In this document: one piece after another, positions 51,468 to 62,140 of the stretch
Numbering within the stretch: the stretch's first letter is position 1
How the letters are laid out: the number at the start of each line of letters is the position of its first letter
Origin: Cognatishimia sp. WU-CL00825
GTDB taxonomy: Bacteria > Pseudomonadota > Alphaproteobacteria > Rhodobacterales > Rhodobacteraceae
NCBI RefSeq assembly: GCF_040364665.1
Contig: NZ_BAABWX010000005.1
Location: 62,001-126,000 of the forward strand
Reading direction: 5' to 3'
Length of the DNA stretch: 64,000 nucleotides
The notes under the pieces: model-generated
What the model was told of the DNA's origin: nothing
What the model saw: only the letters and a program-made list of their open reading frames with translations
Database searches by the model: none
Position numbers and translations under genes: made by a program

Positions 51468-53093
51468 ATGGCGATTACCTCTGCAAACCAGCTGGAGCTT
51501 TTGCAAACAGCCGAGGCCGTAGCCCGCGAAAAGATGATCGACCCAGGTCTGGTTGTCGAAGCGATGGAAGAATCGCTCGCGCGCGCAGCGAAATCCCGCT
51601 ACGGCGCGGAAATGGATATTCGTGTCGCGATCGACCGCAAGACCGGCAAAGCGACATTCACCCGTGTGCGTACGGTTGTTGAAGACGAAGAACTGGAAAA
51701 CTATCAGGCCGAGTTCTCTGTAGAGCAAGCCAAACAATACATGGAAAACCCAGCTGTGGGGGACACCTATGTAGAGGAAATTCCGCCAGTAGAGCTGGGC
51801 CGTATCGCGGCACAATCTGCCAAGCAGGTCATCTTGCAGAAGGTGCGCGAAGCCGAACGTGATCGTCAATTCGAAGAGTTTAAAGATCGCGCCGGCACTA
51901 TTATCAATGGTCAGGTTAAGCGCGAAGAATATGGCAATGTGATTGTCGATGTGGGCCGTGGCGAAGCGATTTTGCGCCGCAATGAAAAAATTGGCCGCGA
52001 ATCCTATCGCCCCAACGACCGCATCCGGGTTTTCATCAAAGACGTGCGTCGCGAAGCTCGTGGGCCGCAAATCTTTTTGTCTCGCACAGCGCCAGAATTC
52101 ATGGCTGAGCTGTTCAAAATGGAAGTGCCAGAAATCTATGATGGCGTGATCGAAATCAAAGCTGTGGCGCGCGACCCTGGGTCTCGTGCAAAGATCGCTG
52201 TGATTTCCTTTGACGGTTCGATTGACCCAGTTGGTGCCTGTGTTGGTATGCGCGGTTCGCGTGTTCAGGCGGTGGTTAACGAGCTGCAGGGCGAAAAAAT
52301 CGACATCATTCCTTGGAATGAAGATCAGCCAACATTTCTGGTGAACGCACTGCAACCTGCAGAAGTCACCAAAGTTGTTTTGGATGAAGAAGCTGGCAAA
52401 ATCGAAGTTGTTGTTCCAGAAGAACAGCTGAGCCTGGCGATTGGTCGCCGAGGTCAAAACGTGCGTCTGGCGTCGCAACTGACCGGTCTTGATATTGATA
52501 TCATGACCGAAGCCGAAGAATCAGCTCGCCGTCAGAAAGAATTCGAAGCCCGCACCAAATTGTTTGTGGACGCTTTGGACATCGATGAATTCTTTGCGCA
52601 ATTGCTGGTTTCCGAAGGGTTCACCAACCTAGAAGAAGTTGCCTATGTCGAGATGGATGAGCTTTTGGTCATCGATGGCGTTGACGAAGGCACCGCAAAC
52701 GAAGTGCAAACACGTGCGCGCGAATATCTGGAAGCCGCTGCTAAAGCCGCTTTGGATGCCGCCCGTGCTCTGGGTGCAGAAGACAGCCTTATTGCATTCG
52801 AAGGTCTGACGCCCCAGATGGTAGAAGCTTTAGCAAAGGACGACGTCAAAACGTTGGAAGACTTTGCAACCTGTGCTGATTGGGAATTGGCTGGTGGCTG
52901 GACAACCGTTGATGGCCAGCGTGTCAAGGATGACGGAATTCTAGAGCCTTTCGGAATGGCCTTGGAAGAAGCGCAAGACATGGTTATGACCGCGCGTGTT
53001 GTGCTGGGTTGGGTTGACCCTGACGAGTTGATTGCTGACGCCGCTGCCGACGAAGATGGCAAAGACGTTGCAACAGATGAGGCAGAAGCCTGA
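51468..53093 (+). CDS. nusA: Transcription termination/antitermination factor NusA
   Basis: NusA binds RNA polymerase and modulates pausing, termination and antitermination. The 541-residue product has the N-terminal polymerase-binding domain, an S1 domain (G-T-I-I-N-G-Q-V-K-R, V-D-V-G-R-G-E-A-I-L), two KH domains (V-G-M-R-G-S-R-V-Q-A-V, A-I-G-R-R-G-Q-N-V-R-L-A) and a C-terminal acidic helix-hairpin-helix region with repeated A-R-A/E-D-S segments as in other Proteobacteria. The ATG follows the rimP TAA without a gap. Confidence 0.97.
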   Translation: MAITSANQLELLQTAEAVAREKMIDPGLVVEAMEESLARAAKSRYGAEMDIRVAIDRKTGKATFTRVRTVVEDEELENYQAEFSVEQAKQYMENPAVGDTYVEEIPPVELGRIAAQSAKQVILQKVREAERDRQFEEFKDRAGTIINGQVKREEYGNVIVDVGRGEAILRRNEKIGRESYRPNDRIRVFIKDVRREARGPQIFLSRTAPEFMAELFKMEVPEIYDGVIEIKAVARDPGSRAKIAVISFDGSIDPVGACVGMRGSRVQAVVNELQGEKIDIIPWNEDQPTFLVNALQPAEVTKVVLDEEAGKIEVVVPEEQLSLAIGRRGQNVRLASQLTGLDIDIMTEAEESARRQKEFEARTKLFVDALDIDEFFAQLLVSEGFTNLEEVAYVEMDELLVIDGVDEGTANEVQTRAREYLEAAAKAALDAARALGAEDSLIAFEGLTPQMVEALAKDDVKTLEDFATCADWELAGGWTTVDGQRVKDDGILEPFGMALEEAQDMVMTARVVLGWVDPDELIADAAADEDGKDVATDEAEA

Positions 53094-53115
53094 TTTAGGC
53101 ACTGAAAGGGCTGAT

Positions 53116-53748
53116 ATGACGCGTGGCGGACATAGCAAAGACCGGGCAGATGACCCGGAGCGCAAGTGTATTGCCACCGGCGATACACACCCCAAATACG
53201 GGCTGGTGCGTTTCGTTGTCGGCCCTGATGCGCAGATTGTGCCCGACATCCTAGGCAAGTTGCCGGGGCGTGGAATATGGGTCTCTGCGGATAGAAAAGC
53301 CATTGAAAAGGCTGCAAAGAAAGGTGCCTTTTCAAGGTCTGCCAAAACCCAGGTCACAGTGCCTGATGGCTTGGTGGATGAAGTCGAAAAACAACTCGCG
53401 CGGCGGGTGGTTGATTTGATCAGCCTCGCGCGAAAATCCGGAAGCGCTGTCACTGGCTATGAAAAAGTGAAGGACTGGCTCTCGAAAGAGGTGGCAGAAG
53501 TTCTCATTCAAGCAGTGGACGGTTCCGGCCGGGGCAAGACTAAACTGAGTACGCCTCACTATGGCAGCTACATCGGATGGCTCACTGCAGAAGAGCTTGG
53601 ATTGGCATTTGGGCGACAAAACGTGATACATGGGGCGCTTGCGTCTGGTGGACTCACGAAAAGAGTTGTAGAGGAAGCCCAAAGACTAAAGGGCGTACGC
53701 GAAAATACGGCGGCAGGGGTCGTCGGAAAGGGTAAGACAGCTAGATGA
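53116..53748 (+). CDS. YlxR (DUF448) RNA-binding protein fused to an L7Ae-like part
   Basis: The 210-residue product begins with a YlxR domain (E-R-K-C-I-A-T-G-D...[13 protein letters not shown] near residue 50) and continues with an L7Ae-like segment ([19 protein letters not shown]) ending in a basic tail. This fusion is common between nusA and infB in Alphaproteobacteria. AAAGGG lies before ATG 53116; a frame from 53032 overlaps nusA and was not used. Its stop overlaps the infB start as ATGA. Confidence 0.93.
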   Translation: MTRGGHSKDRADDPERKCIATGDTHPKYGLVRFVVGPDAQIVPDILGKLPGRGIWVSADRKAIEKAAKKGAFSRSAKTQVTVPDGLVDEVEKQLARRVVDLISLARKSGSAVTGYEKVKDWLSKEVAEVLIQAVDGSGRGKTKLSTPHYGSYIGWLTAEELGLAFGRQNVIHGALASGGLTKRVVEEAQRLKGVRENTAAGVVGKGKTAR

Positions 53749-56249
53749 GCGATAACGACGGTAAAAAGACATTGGGTCTGCGTGGCGCGGGTGCTCGTCC
53801 GGGCAACGTAAAGCAAAGCTTCAGCCATGGCCGGACCAAAAACGTCGTGGTGGAGACCAAACGCAAACGCGTTGTGGTGCCGAAACCCGGTGCAGCTAAA
53901 CCAGGTGTTGGTGGTGGTCGCCCAGGTGGTGATCCTTCCAAACGCCCCGCTGGCATTTCTGATGTGGAAATGGCGCGTCGCCTAAAGGCGTTGCAGGCTG
54001 CAAAAGCCCGCGAGGCCGAAGACAACGCACGTCGCGCAGCCGAAGAAAAGGCGCGTGAAGAAGAACGTGCACGACGCCGTGCAGAAGCCGAGGCCAAGGA
54101 ACGTGAACAGCGCGAAGCTGAGCAACGTGCCAAGGAAAAAGCCGAAGCCGAAGAAGTCAAAAAGCGTGCCGCGGAAGCGGCGTCAAAGCGCGCTGCGGCA
54201 GATGCAGCGGCAGCCAAGGTTGCGCCTGCACCTAAAGCAGACACACCGCGCCGCGATCTTTCAAACAAGCCTGCGCCGGCCCCAACACCACGTAAGTCTG
54301 ATCGTGAACGCGATCAGCGCAATACACGTGGTCGCGGCCAAAACGACGGGCGTCGCTCTGGTAAACTGACATTGAGCCAAGCAACCGGCGGTGCCGGTGG
54401 TCGTCAGAAGTCCATGGCTGCGATGAAGCGCAAGCAAGAGCGTGCGCGTCAAAAAGCGATGGGTGGCCCGGTTGAGCGTGAAAAGGTGATCCGTGACGTT
54501 CAGTTGCCTGAAACCATTGTGGTTTCTGAGCTGGCCAACCGTATGGCCGAGCGTGTTGCTGACGTTGTTAAGTCGCTGATGAACATGGGCATGATGGTGA
54601 CGCAGAACCAAGCGCTGGACGCGGACACTGCAGAATTGATCATCGAAGAATTCGGCCACAAAGTGGTGCGTGTTTCTGACGCTGATGTTGAAGATGTGAT
54701 TTCGGATGCGGCAGAGGACGAAACAAATCTTCAGGGTCGTCCACCGGTCATCACCATTATGGGCCACGTTGACCACGGTAAAACATCGCTATTGGATGCA
54801 ATCCGGGATGCGAAAGTTGTGTCTGGCGAAGCTGGCGGTATTACGCAGCATATTGGTGCGTATCAGGTTACAACTGACAGTGGCACCACCCTGAGCTTCT
54901 TGGATACACCAGGCCACGCGGCCTTTACCTCGATGCGCTCTCGCGGTGCTCAGGTGACCGATATTGTTGTGCTTGTTGTTGCGGCAGACGATTCCGTCAT
55001 GCCACAGACAATCGAGGCGATTAACCACGCAAAAGCGGCCCAAGTGCCAATGATCGTGGCGATCAACAAAATCGATAAGCCTGCGGCCGATGCCAATAAA
55101 GTACGGGCAGAGCTTTTGCAGCACGAAGTGATTGTGGAAGCGATGTCAGGCGAAGTGCAAGACGTCGAAGTTTCTGCGGTGACGGGCCAAGGCCTAGACG
55201 AATTGCTGGAAGCGATTGCATTGCAGTCTGAAATTTTGGAACTGAAGGCCAACCCAGATCGCGCCGCCCAGGGCGCTGTGATCGAGGCGCAGCTTGATGT
55301 TGGACGTGGCCCAGTTGCGACGGTCCTTATCCAGAAAGGCACTTTGCGTCTTGGTGACATTTTTGTTGTCGGCGAGCAGTTTGGTAAAGTACGGGCTCTG
55401 ATTAACGACAAAGGTGAGCGTGTTGCTGAAGCGGGTCCATCGGTGCCTGTCGAAGTCCTGGGTCTGAACGGCACGCCCGAAGCGGGCGATGTTCTGAACG
55501 TAACAGAAACAGATGCGCAGGCGCGTGAAATTGCAGAATACCGTGCACAAGTCGCCAAAGATAAGCGCGCAGCAGCTGGTGCAGCGACGACGCTGGAACA
55601 GTTGATGCAAAAAGCCAAAGACGATGAAGACGTCTCTGAGTTGCCTATTCTGGTCAAAGCTGACGTTCAGGGTTCTGCTGAAGCGATCGTTCAGGCGATG
55701 GAAAAAATCGGCAACGATGAAGTGCGCGTACGCGTTCTGCATTCGGGTGTTGGTGCGATCACTGAATCTGACATCGGACTTGCCGAAGCATCCGGCGCAC
55801 CAGTTATGGGCTTTAACGTCCGTGCAAATGCGTCCGCCCGGAACACAGCCAACCAAAAAGGTGTGGAAATTCGGTATTACTCGGTCATTTATGACCTTGT
55901 TGATGACGTAAAAGCCGCGGCCTCTGGTTTGCTATCTGCAGAGATCAAAGAAAACTTCATCGGTTATGCGAACATCAAAGACGTGTTCAAAGTATCCAAT
56001 GTTGGCAAGGTTGCTGGTTGTTTGGTGACCGAAGGTGTTGCACGTCGTTCTGCGGGCGTTCGCTTGCTGCGCGACAACGTGGTAATCCACGAAGGCACAC
56101 TGAAGACATTGAAGCGCTTCAAAGACGAAGTGCCTGAGGTTCAGTCTGGTCAAGAATGCGGTATGGCATTTGAGAACTATGAAGACGTCCGTGCGGGTGA
56201 TGTGATCGAAATCTTCGAGCGCGAAGAAGTCACAAGAACTTTGGACTAA
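53745..56249 (+). CDS. infB: Translation initiation factor IF-2
   Basis: IF-2 brings initiator tRNA to the ribosome as a GTPase. The 834-residue product has a short N-terminal segment, a long Ala/Lys/Glu/Arg-rich linker (about residues 70-190), the IF2 N-domain with [11 protein letters not shown], and the G domain with G-H-V-D-H-G-K-T at residues 340-347, D-T-P-G-H-A-A-F and N-K-I-D-K, followed by C-terminal domains. ATG overlaps ylxR. A strong two-way terminator follows. Confidence 0.98.
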   Translation: MSDNDGKKTLGLRGAGARPGNVKQSFSHGRTKNVVVETKRKRVVVPKPGAAKPGVGGGRPGGDPSKRPAGISDVEMARRLKALQAAKAREAEDNARRAAEEKAREEERARRRAEAEAKEREQREAEQRAKEKAEAEEVKKRAAEAASKRAAADAAAAKVAPAPKADTPRRDLSNKPAPAPTPRKSDRERDQRNTRGRGQNDGRRSGKLTLSQATGGAGGRQKSMAAMKRKQERARQKAMGGPVEREKVIRDVQLPETIVVSELANRMAERVADVVKSLMNMGMMVTQNQALDADTAELIIEEFGHKVVRVSDADVEDVISDAAEDETNLQGRPPVITIMGHVDHGKTSLLDAIRDAKVVSGEAGGITQHIGAYQVTTDSGTTLSFLDTPGHAAFTSMRSRGAQVTDIVVLVVAADDSVMPQTIEAINHAKAAQVPMIVAINKIDKPAADANKVRAELLQHEVIVEAMSGEVQDVEVSAVTGQGLDELLEAIALQSEILELKANPDRAAQGAVIEAQLDVGRGPVATVLIQKGTLRLGDIFVVGEQFGKVRALINDKGERVAEAGPSVPVEVLGLNGTPEAGDVLNVTETDAQAREIAEYRAQVAKDKRAAAGAATTLEQLMQKAKDDEDVSELPILVKADVQGSAEAIVQAMEKIGNDEVRVRVLHSGVGAITESDIGLAEASGAPVMGFNVRANASARNTANQKGVEIRYYSVIYDLVDDVKAAASGLLSAEIKENFIGYANIKDVFKVSNVGKVAGCLVTEGVARRSAGVRLLRDNVVIHEGTLKTLKRFKDEVPEVQSGQECGMAFENYEDVRAGDVIEIFEREEVTRTLD

Positions 56250-56265
56250 GTGTTACTAAATAGAC

Positions 56266-56305
56266 AAAAAAAGACGCCGCTCAGAAATGGGCGGCGTCTT
56301 TTTTT
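56266..56305. terminator. Bidirectional terminator between infB and the 40-residue gene
   Basis: AAAGACGCCGC and GCGGCGTCTTT pair across a ten-base loop, flanked by A6 on the left and T7 on the right, so the same hairpin has a T run when read from either strand. It ends infB (+) and the small gene at 56352 (-). Confidence 0.88.
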
Positions 56306-56351
56306 GTTGATAGTTAGGTCTTCCTGAAACCGATCATAGCGAAAGTCACGG

Positions 56352-56474
56352 TTATACGGGTGTGCCCGAATATACTGTCTTGCCTACACGCACCGAAATG
56401 CGTCCATCTGGCAGAGAACGTACAAAGAAACCTTGCACCGAAATGCAGCTTCCAAGTGTTATCGTTCTAAGCAT
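56352..56474 (-). CDS. Small conserved-looking protein, 40 residues
   Basis: A 40-codon gene from ATG 56474 to the stop at 56352, M-L-R-T-I-T-L-G-S-C-I-S-V-Q-G-F-F, then a basic part with D-G-R-I-S-V-R-V-G-K-T-V-Y. Upstream lies GGGGGAA, a fair ribosome binding site, and downstream the bidirectional terminator. A longer in-frame start at 56537 adds 21 unlike residues. I recall similar small proteins in Rhodobacteraceae but know no function. A compact beta fold is plausible. Confidence 0.62.
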   Translation of the reverse strand: MLRTITLGSCISVQGFFVRSLPDGRISVRVGKTVYSGTPV

Positions 56475-56586
56475 GTCAAATTCCCCCAGTGTCTTTGACG
56501 TGTTGAACTTACATAGTCTTGATTCTGTTTCGCCCAAATGTGCGTCACATTAACTTTACATTATGTGAAAATTTGAGCGATCCAAG

Positions 56587-56625
56587 AAAAAAACGGATGG
56601 ATATACGAAATAGTCGTATTTCCGT
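56587..56625 (-). terminator. Probable terminator after mutT
   Basis: Read on the minus strand, ACGGA / TCCGT and ATACGA / TCGTAT arms form an imperfect hairpin with an internal loop, followed by T7. It sits just past the mutT stop at the end of the parvulin-argJ-mutT run. Confidence 0.5.
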
Positions 56626-56636
56626 CATAATTTGAC

Positions 56637-57035
56637 CTAGATCCAGTCCCGGATGATTGGAATCAGCGGCAAATCTGCTGGTGGCATTGGGTAATTTCGA
56701 AGGTCTTTTGGATAGACCCATTTCAATGCTTGGCCCTCATTGGACATAGGCGCGCCTTGCCACTTGCGGCAGGCAAATAGCGGCATCAACAGATGAAAAT
56801 CATCATAGCTGTGGGATGCAAAGGTCAGAGGTGCCAAGCAACTCTCCCAGGTATCGATACCCAATTCTTCTTGCAGCTCGCGAATCAAAGCCACTTCTGG
56901 GGTTTCGCCGCTTTCTATTTTGCCGCCTGGAAACTCCCATAAACCTGCCAGAGATTTGCCCTCTGGACGTTGGGCAAGCAGAACCCTGCCATCGCGATCA
57001 ATAAGGGCGACAGCGGCCACCAACACAGTTTTCAT
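56637..57035 (-). CDS. mutT: (d)NTP pyrophosphohydrolase of the MutT family
   Basis: MutT cleaves 8-oxo-dGTP to prevent A-to-C errors. The 132-residue product has the Nudix box G-G-K-I-E-S-G-E-T-P-E-V-A-L-I-R-E-L, then Q-E-E-L-G-I, near residues 35-57, after V-L-L-A-Q-R-P-E-G-K-S-L-A-G-L-W-E-F. This full MutT pattern and length make it the best mutT candidate among the Nudix genes here. The ATG at 57035 was chosen; the 20-base gap to argJ shows linkage. Confidence 0.9.
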   Translation of the reverse strand: MKTVLVAAVALIDRDGRVLLAQRPEGKSLAGLWEFPGGKIESGETPEVALIRELQEELGIDTWESCLAPLTFASHSYDDFHLLMPLFACRKWQGAPMSNEGQALKWVYPKDLRNYPMPPADLPLIPIIRDWI

Positions 57036-57054
57036 TTCCACATTCCCGTTGATC

Positions 57055-58284
57055 TTAAGACCGATAGTCGGCGTTGATAGAGATGTAACCATGGGTCAAA
57101 TCACAGGTCCAAACTGTTGACGTTCCTGCCCCAAGACCAAGGTTCACGCTGATCTTTAGATTGTCCTGCCGCATATAGGCCGCGGCTGCTTCTTCGGAAT
57201 ACTCCGGAGAAACCCAGCCCTTTTCGGCGACCAAAATGTCCCCGAAACGAATGGCCAACAGGTCGCGATCAGCGGCAGCACCGGACTTGCCAATCGCCAT
57301 GACTATGCGGCCCCAATTTGGATCTTCGCCGGCAATCGCTGTTTTGACCAAAGGTGAATTGGCGATCGAAAGCGCGTGGGCACGGGCATCTGAATGAGTC
57401 GCTGCGCCCGTGACTTCAACCTCAACAAATTTGGTGGCCCCTTCTCCGTCTTTCACAACAAGGTGCGACAGCTCTTGCATCACGTTATGCAGTGCGTCTT
57501 TGAACGGTGCGCAGTTTGTTTCTACGTTGACACCAGACGCTCCAGTGGCCCCAAGCAGCAATGTGTCAGACGTCGAGGTGTCGCTGTCTACTGTGATGCA
57601 GTTGAAAGTCACATCGGTCAGTTCCGACAACATTTCCTGCAACGCAGGACGCGCGATTTTGGCGTCGGTGAAGATATAGACAAGCATGGTGGCCATATCT
57701 GGCGCGATCATGCCGGAGCCTTTGGCGATGCCAGCGATTTTGATGGTTTGGCCATCAATCAGAACCTCTGCACTTGCGCCTTTGCTGAATGTGTCCGTTG
57801 TCATAATCGCTTGCGCTGCGTCTTGTATCCCGTCAACAGACAGGGCCTGCACAAGATCGCCAACTTTGGCGGTGATTTTGTCATGCGGCAGCCGTTCGCC
57901 GATCACACCGGTTGACGAAGTGAAAACGCGCCCAGCAGGAAGGCCGGTTGCATTGGACACTGCTTCACAGATAGCCGTCACAGAACCTTCGCCAGCGCGT
58001 CCAGTAAAGGCATTGGAGTTCCCAGAATTGATGATGAAAGCGGCTCCATAATCGCTGTCATTCAAAATCTTGGCTTGGCAATCCAGTACATTTGCAGACC
58101 GAGTCGCGGATTTGGTAAAAACGCCTGCCACAGTGCTGCCCGGTGCAAGTCGCATCAGGGTAACATCATTGCGATCAGGGTATTTCACACCAGCAGCAAC
58201 AGCAGAGAACTCTACGCCGTTAATTACCGGTAAATCTGGAAAACTTGCGGGCGCAAGCGGTGAAACAGTGTCTATGTCAGCCAA
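57055..58284 (-). CDS. argJ: Bifunctional glutamate N-acetyltransferase / amino-acid acetyltransferase ArgJ
   Basis: ArgJ recycles the acetyl group from N-acetylornithine to glutamate in the cyclic arginine route. The 409-residue precursor cleaves itself before T199 in A-P-D-M-A-T-M-L, giving alpha and beta chains; N-S-G-N-S-N-A and E-D-P-N-W-G-R-I are also visible. The start lies two bases from the parvulin stop. Together with argG this indicates arginine synthesis by the acetyl cycle. Confidence 0.97.
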   Translation of the reverse strand: MADIDTVSPLAPASFPDLPVINGVEFSAVAAGVKYPDRNDVTLMRLAPGSTVAGVFTKSATRSANVLDCQAKILNDSDYGAAFIINSGNSNAFTGRAGEGSVTAICEAVSNATGLPAGRVFTSSTGVIGERLPHDKITAKVGDLVQALSVDGIQDAAQAIMTTDTFSKGASAEVLIDGQTIKIAGIAKGSGMIAPDMATMLVYIFTDAKIARPALQEMLSELTDVTFNCITVDSDTSTSDTLLLGATGASGVNVETNCAPFKDALHNVMQELSHLVVKDGEGATKFVEVEVTGAATHSDARAHALSIANSPLVKTAIAGEDPNWGRIVMAIGKSGAAADRDLLAIRFGDILVAEKGWVSPEYSEEAAAAYMRQDNLKISVNLGLGAGTSTVWTCDLTHGYISINADYRS

Positions 58285-58286
58285 AA

Positions 58287-59138
58287 TCAGTTCTCCAACA
58301 AATCTGCTTGCTTCAGAATGGCGGGATCTATCGCCTCTGCTGCAGAACGATCCACATCAGCGGCCTCAGTCAGGCGCGCAAGCTCTGCGTCAATCGTTGC
58401 GCGTTGCACGTCGGCCAGGATCTCTGCGCGTACTGCGTCAAGAGCTGGGGCCTCTTGTAGACGGCTGTCGTTCAATTTGATCACATGCCAGCCAAATTGG
58501 GTTTCGACTGGATCTGATACAGCGCCAACTTCCAGAGCCTTCACCGCCTCTTCAAAGGGCGCAACCATCTGACCTGCACCAAACCAGCCAAGATCACCGC
58601 CACCTGGGCCAGAAGGACCAGTGGATTTTTCTTGTGCAGTTGTCGCAAAGTCAGCGCCGTTGCGGATGTCTGCGGTGATGGCAGTGGCTTCGTCCTGGGT
58701 CGGCACAAGAATATGCGACGCATGGAATTCACGGCTGCCTTCAAAATTGGCGTATTTTGCATCATATGCGGCCTGGACAGCGGCATCATCTACCTTGCTT
58801 GCGATCACTTCCTGCAGCACTTCTGCGGCAAGCATCGAAATCTTGGTATTTTCGACCGCCAAGGCAATGCGCTTTGGTGTTTCGCCGCCAAAGCTTTGCG
58901 CCAAAAGGTTTTGTTGTACAAGCTGATCCAAAATGCCGTTGAACAAAACGTCATCAGGAAGTGACTGATACTGCGCATCGAGCGTCGCCCGGATGGCCAG
59001 CATATGCCCCAGGGTGACGTCTTGGCCATTTACTGTCGCGACAACCGTGTCTGCATTGGGCGAATCATCTGAAAACGCAGGAGTGGCCAGCAAAAGGGCA
59101 ACCGCTGTGCCTCGCAGAAAATTGAGTGATTTCGACAT
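58287..59138 (-). CDS. Exported peptidyl-prolyl cis-trans isomerase (parvulin, PrsA/SurA-like)
   Basis: The 283-residue product has a signal peptide ([22 protein letters not shown]), an N-terminal SurA-type helical segment, and a parvulin domain with H-A-S-H-I-L-V-P near residue 140 and G-D-L-G-W-F and F-G-W-H-V-I-K-L. It acts as a periplasmic folding catalyst. The ATG at 59138 was preferred to one 15 codons upstream. Divergent from secA across about 170 bases, an apt neighbour for exported proteins. Confidence 0.92.
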   Translation of the reverse strand: MSKSLNFLRGTAVALLLATPAFSDDSPNADTVVATVNGQDVTLGHMLAIRATLDAQYQSLPDDVLFNGILDQLVQQNLLAQSFGGETPKRIALAVENTKISMLAAEVLQEVIASKVDDAAVQAAYDAKYANFEGSREFHASHILVPTQDEATAITADIRNGADFATTAQEKSTGPSGPGGGDLGWFGAGQMVAPFEEAVKALEVGAVSDPVETQFGWHVIKLNDSRLQEAPALDAVRAEILADVQRATIDAELARLTEAADVDRSAAEAIDPAILKQADLLEN

Positions 59139-59176
59139 CGAATGGTCCTTGGTTGTTGCCGCTTTGGTTGGCGACG

Positions 59177-59205
59177 TTGACACTGTATTACAGGCCCCTT
59201 ACATC
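59177..59205 (+). promoter_or_regulatory. Possible secA promoter
   Basis: TTGACA (59177-59182) matches the -35 consensus fully; 16-17 bases on, TTACAT/TACATC is a weak -10. It lies about 105 bases before the secA ATG. The -10 is poor, so this is tentative. Confidence 0.35.
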
Positions 59206-59309
59206 GCTTTGAGGCCGACGCAAAAGTCCGTTGCCCTGTTTGTATGAGCAGGCGACAGAACGGGCAAGCATTAGCGGCGCAAGATTTTGTCAACGAAGGA
59301 CAAGTAGAC

Positions 59310-62021
59310 ATGTTGGGTTTTGGAAAATTGACCAAAATGGTCCTCGGGACACCGAATGACCGCAAGATCAAAGCGACCCGACCCATTGTCGCGCAGATTA
59401 ACGATTTGGAGCCGGAATTCGAAAAGCTGAGTGACGCTCAGATTATCGAAAAAACCGCTGAATTCAAAACCCGTGTAGCGGATGGTGAAGCGCTGGACAA
59501 AATTTTACCAGAAGCATTTGCCAACTGCCGTGAGGCGGCAAAACGCGCGCTTGGCCTGCGGGCGTTTGATACGCAGCTGCTTGGCGGTATTTTTCTGCAC
59601 CAGGGCAATATCTCGGAAATGAAGACAGGCGAAGGTAAAACGCTGGTTGCGACTTTCCCGGCGTATTTGAACGCGCTGACTGGCAAGGGCGTGCACATCG
59701 TTACCGTCAACGACTATTTGGCCAAACGTGACGCTGAGTGGATGAGCAAAGTCTATACGGCGTTGGGCATGACCACAGGCGTGGTGTTTCCACAGCAAGC
59801 CGAAAATCAAAAGCGCATGGCTTACGACAGCGACATCACTTATGCGACCAACAACGAATTGGGCTTTGATTATCTGCGCGATAACATGAAGTCCGAGTTG
59901 AAAGACATTTCGCAGAAATTCCACCACTTTGCGATTGTGGATGAGGTCGATTCGATCTTGATTGATGAGGCCCGTACGCCGCTGATCATTTCAGGACCTG
60001 CAGAAGACCGTTCAGAGCTTTATATCTCGATTGATAAAGTTATCCCTGAAATTGAAGACACGCATTTTGATCTTGATGAAAAAACCCGGGCGGTGAACTT
60101 CACCGACGAGGGTAACGATTGGTTGGAAGAACAGCTTCTGGCGCGCGGCCTTTTGCCCGAGGGGCAGTCTTTGTATGACCCGGAAAGCACAACTTTGGTG
60201 CATCACGTCAATCAGGGATTACGCGCGCATAAGCTTTTCACCAAAGACAAAGATTATATTGTGCGCAACGATGAAATCGTGCTGATTGACGAATTCACGG
60301 GCCGTATGATGGCGGGTCGACGGTTGTCCGACGGTCTGCACCAGGCCATCGAAGCCAAAGAGAATTGCTCTATCAAACCCGAAAACGTGACTTTGGCTCA
60401 GGTGACATTCCAAAACTATTTCCGGCTGTACGACAAACTGGGTGGCATGACGGGCACCGCGCTGACCGAAGCCGATGAATTCGCAGAAATCTATGGTTTG
60501 GGTGTGGTCGAAGTACCAACCAACCGGCCGATTGCGCGCCAGGATGACGACGATGCGGTCTATCGTACGGCTAATGAAAAATATCAGGCGATTGTGGATA
60601 CCATCAAAGAAGCGAGCGCCAAAGGGCAGCCGACTTTGGTGGGCACCACATCGATTGATAAGTCTGAATTCCTGTCCCAAATGCTGACTGACGCAGACAT
60701 CGAACATAACGTTTTGAACGCACGTCAGCACGAAAAAGAAGCGCAGATTGTGGCGGATGCCGGCAAGCTGGGCGCAGTCACCATTGCCACCAACATGGCG
60801 GGTCGTGGGACCGATATTAAACTCGGCGGCAACGTTGAATTCAAGGTCATGGAAGCCATAGCCGCCGATCCCGAAGGCGATCATGCAGCGATTCGTGAAA
60901 AAGCAGAGGCCGCACATAAGGCTGATGAAGATGCTGTGAAGGCCGCGGGCGGCCTGTTTGTTTTGGCCACCGAGCGCCACGAAAGCCGCCGCATTGACAA
61001 CCAGCTGCGAGGGCGGTCAGGCCGTCAGGGGGACCCGGGTCGCTCTGCGTTCTTCCTGTCATTGGAAGATGACCTGATGCGTATCTTTGGTTCTGATCGC
61101 TTGGACAAAGTGCTTTCGAGCCTTGGTATGAAAGAAGGCGAAGCGATTATTCACCCGTGGGTGAACAAATCGCTGGAGCGTGCGCAGGCCAAAGTCGAAG
61201 GTCGCAACTTTGATATTCGTAAGCAGTTGTTGAAATTTGATGACGTCATGAACGATCAGCGTAAGGTTATCTTTGGCCAGCGTCGTGAAATCATGGAAGC
61301 AGATGATCTGTCTGAGATCATCAAGGATATGCGCCACGAGGTGATCGGGGATCTGATCGACCAGTATATGCCTCCAAAAACCTATGCAGATCAGTGGGAT
61401 ACCGAAGGTTTGTATGCGGCATGTATCGAGCAGCTGGGCATTGATGTCAAAGTGATCGATTGGGCCAAAGAAGAAGGTGTGGATGATGAAGATATCCAAG
61501 ACCGTCTGGAAAAGGCCGCTGATGAGCATATGGCGCAAAAGGCCACTACCTTTGGGCCGGAATCTTTGCGCAACATCGAAAAACAGATTCTGCTGCAAAT
61601 CATCGACACCAAATGGCGCGAGCACCTGCTCACGCTTGAACATTTACGTTCTGTTGTTGGGTTCCGGGGTTATGCGCAGCGCGATCCGTTGAATGAATAC
61701 AAAACAGAAGCCTTCCAGCTGTTTGAAAACATGCTGGATACCCTGCGCGTTGACGTGACACGGAACCTGGGTCAAATCCGTCCAATTACCGAAGAAGAGC
61801 AACGTGCAATGTTGGCGCAAATGCAGGCTCAGCAAGCGCAGGCCCAACAGGCGATGGCACCCGCTGATCAAGCTGCCGCCGCAGGGGGCGCTGCTCCAGA
61901 ACCGCTTATTGCAGGTTTTGATGAGGATGATCGCGCAACTTGGGGCAACCCGGGCCGCAACGACGCCTGCCCCTGTGGATCAGGTAAAAAGTTCAAGCAT
62001 TGTCACGGCAGTTTGTCTTAG
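59310..62021 (+). CDS. secA: Preprotein translocase subunit SecA
   Basis: SecA is the ATPase motor of the Sec translocon. The 903-residue product has [11 protein letters not shown] near residue 103, [26 protein letters not shown] and [15 protein letters not shown], and a C-terminal zinc site [13 protein letters not shown] that contacts SecB. GAAGGA precedes ATG 59310; a frame from 59244 was not used. secB lies at 3.4 kb. Confidence 0.98.
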   Translation: MLGFGKLTKMVLGTPNDRKIKATRPIVAQINDLEPEFEKLSDAQIIEKTAEFKTRVADGEALDKILPEAFANCREAAKRALGLRAFDTQLLGGIFLHQGNISEMKTGEGKTLVATFPAYLNALTGKGVHIVTVNDYLAKRDAEWMSKVYTALGMTTGVVFPQQAENQKRMAYDSDITYATNNELGFDYLRDNMKSELKDISQKFHHFAIVDEVDSILIDEARTPLIISGPAEDRSELYISIDKVIPEIEDTHFDLDEKTRAVNFTDEGNDWLEEQLLARGLLPEGQSLYDPESTTLVHHVNQGLRAHKLFTKDKDYIVRNDEIVLIDEFTGRMMAGRRLSDGLHQAIEAKENCSIKPENVTLAQVTFQNYFRLYDKLGGMTGTALTEADEFAEIYGLGVVEVPTNRPIARQDDDDAVYRTANEKYQAIVDTIKEASAKGQPTLVGTTSIDKSEFLSQMLTDADIEHNVLNARQHEKEAQIVADAGKLGAVTIATNMAGRGTDIKLGGNVEFKVMEAIAADPEGDHAAIREKAEAAHKADEDAVKAAGGLFVLATERHESRRIDNQLRGRSGRQGDPGRSAFFLSLEDDLMRIFGSDRLDKVLSSLGMKEGEAIIHPWVNKSLERAQAKVEGRNFDIRKQLLKFDDVMNDQRKVIFGQRREIMEADDLSEIIKDMRHEVIGDLIDQYMPPKTYADQWDTEGLYAACIEQLGIDVKVIDWAKEEGVDDEDIQDRLEKAADEHMAQKATTFGPESLRNIEKQILLQIIDTKWREHLLTLEHLRSVVGFRGYAQRDPLNEYKTEAFQLFENMLDTLRVDVTRNLGQIRPITEEEQRAMLAQMQAQQAQAQQAMAPADQAAAAGGAAPEPLIAGFDEDDRATWGNPGRNDACPCGSGKKFKHCHGSLS

Positions 62022-62061
62022 GCACAGCGTCTAAAACGCTTAAAATCTTCTGATTATGACC

Positions 62062-62090
62062 AAAAGGGCGCCACACCGGCGCCCTTTTTT
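62062..62090 (+). terminator. Intrinsic terminator after secA
   Basis: GGGCGCC and GGCGCCC form a GC-rich stem, extended by A-T pairs, with a five-base loop, followed by T6. It ends the secA transcript. Confidence 0.88.
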
Positions 62091-62140
62091 CCGTTCAGTT
62101 TGGTGCAAAGGTTAACGCGTGATTGAAAGGGGACACCCCC

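Noticed and set aside
51288..52478. 396-codon minus-strand frame opposite rimP/nusA
   Set aside because: Long only because its frame mirrors the codon positions of nusA; no ribosome binding site and no recognisable domain.
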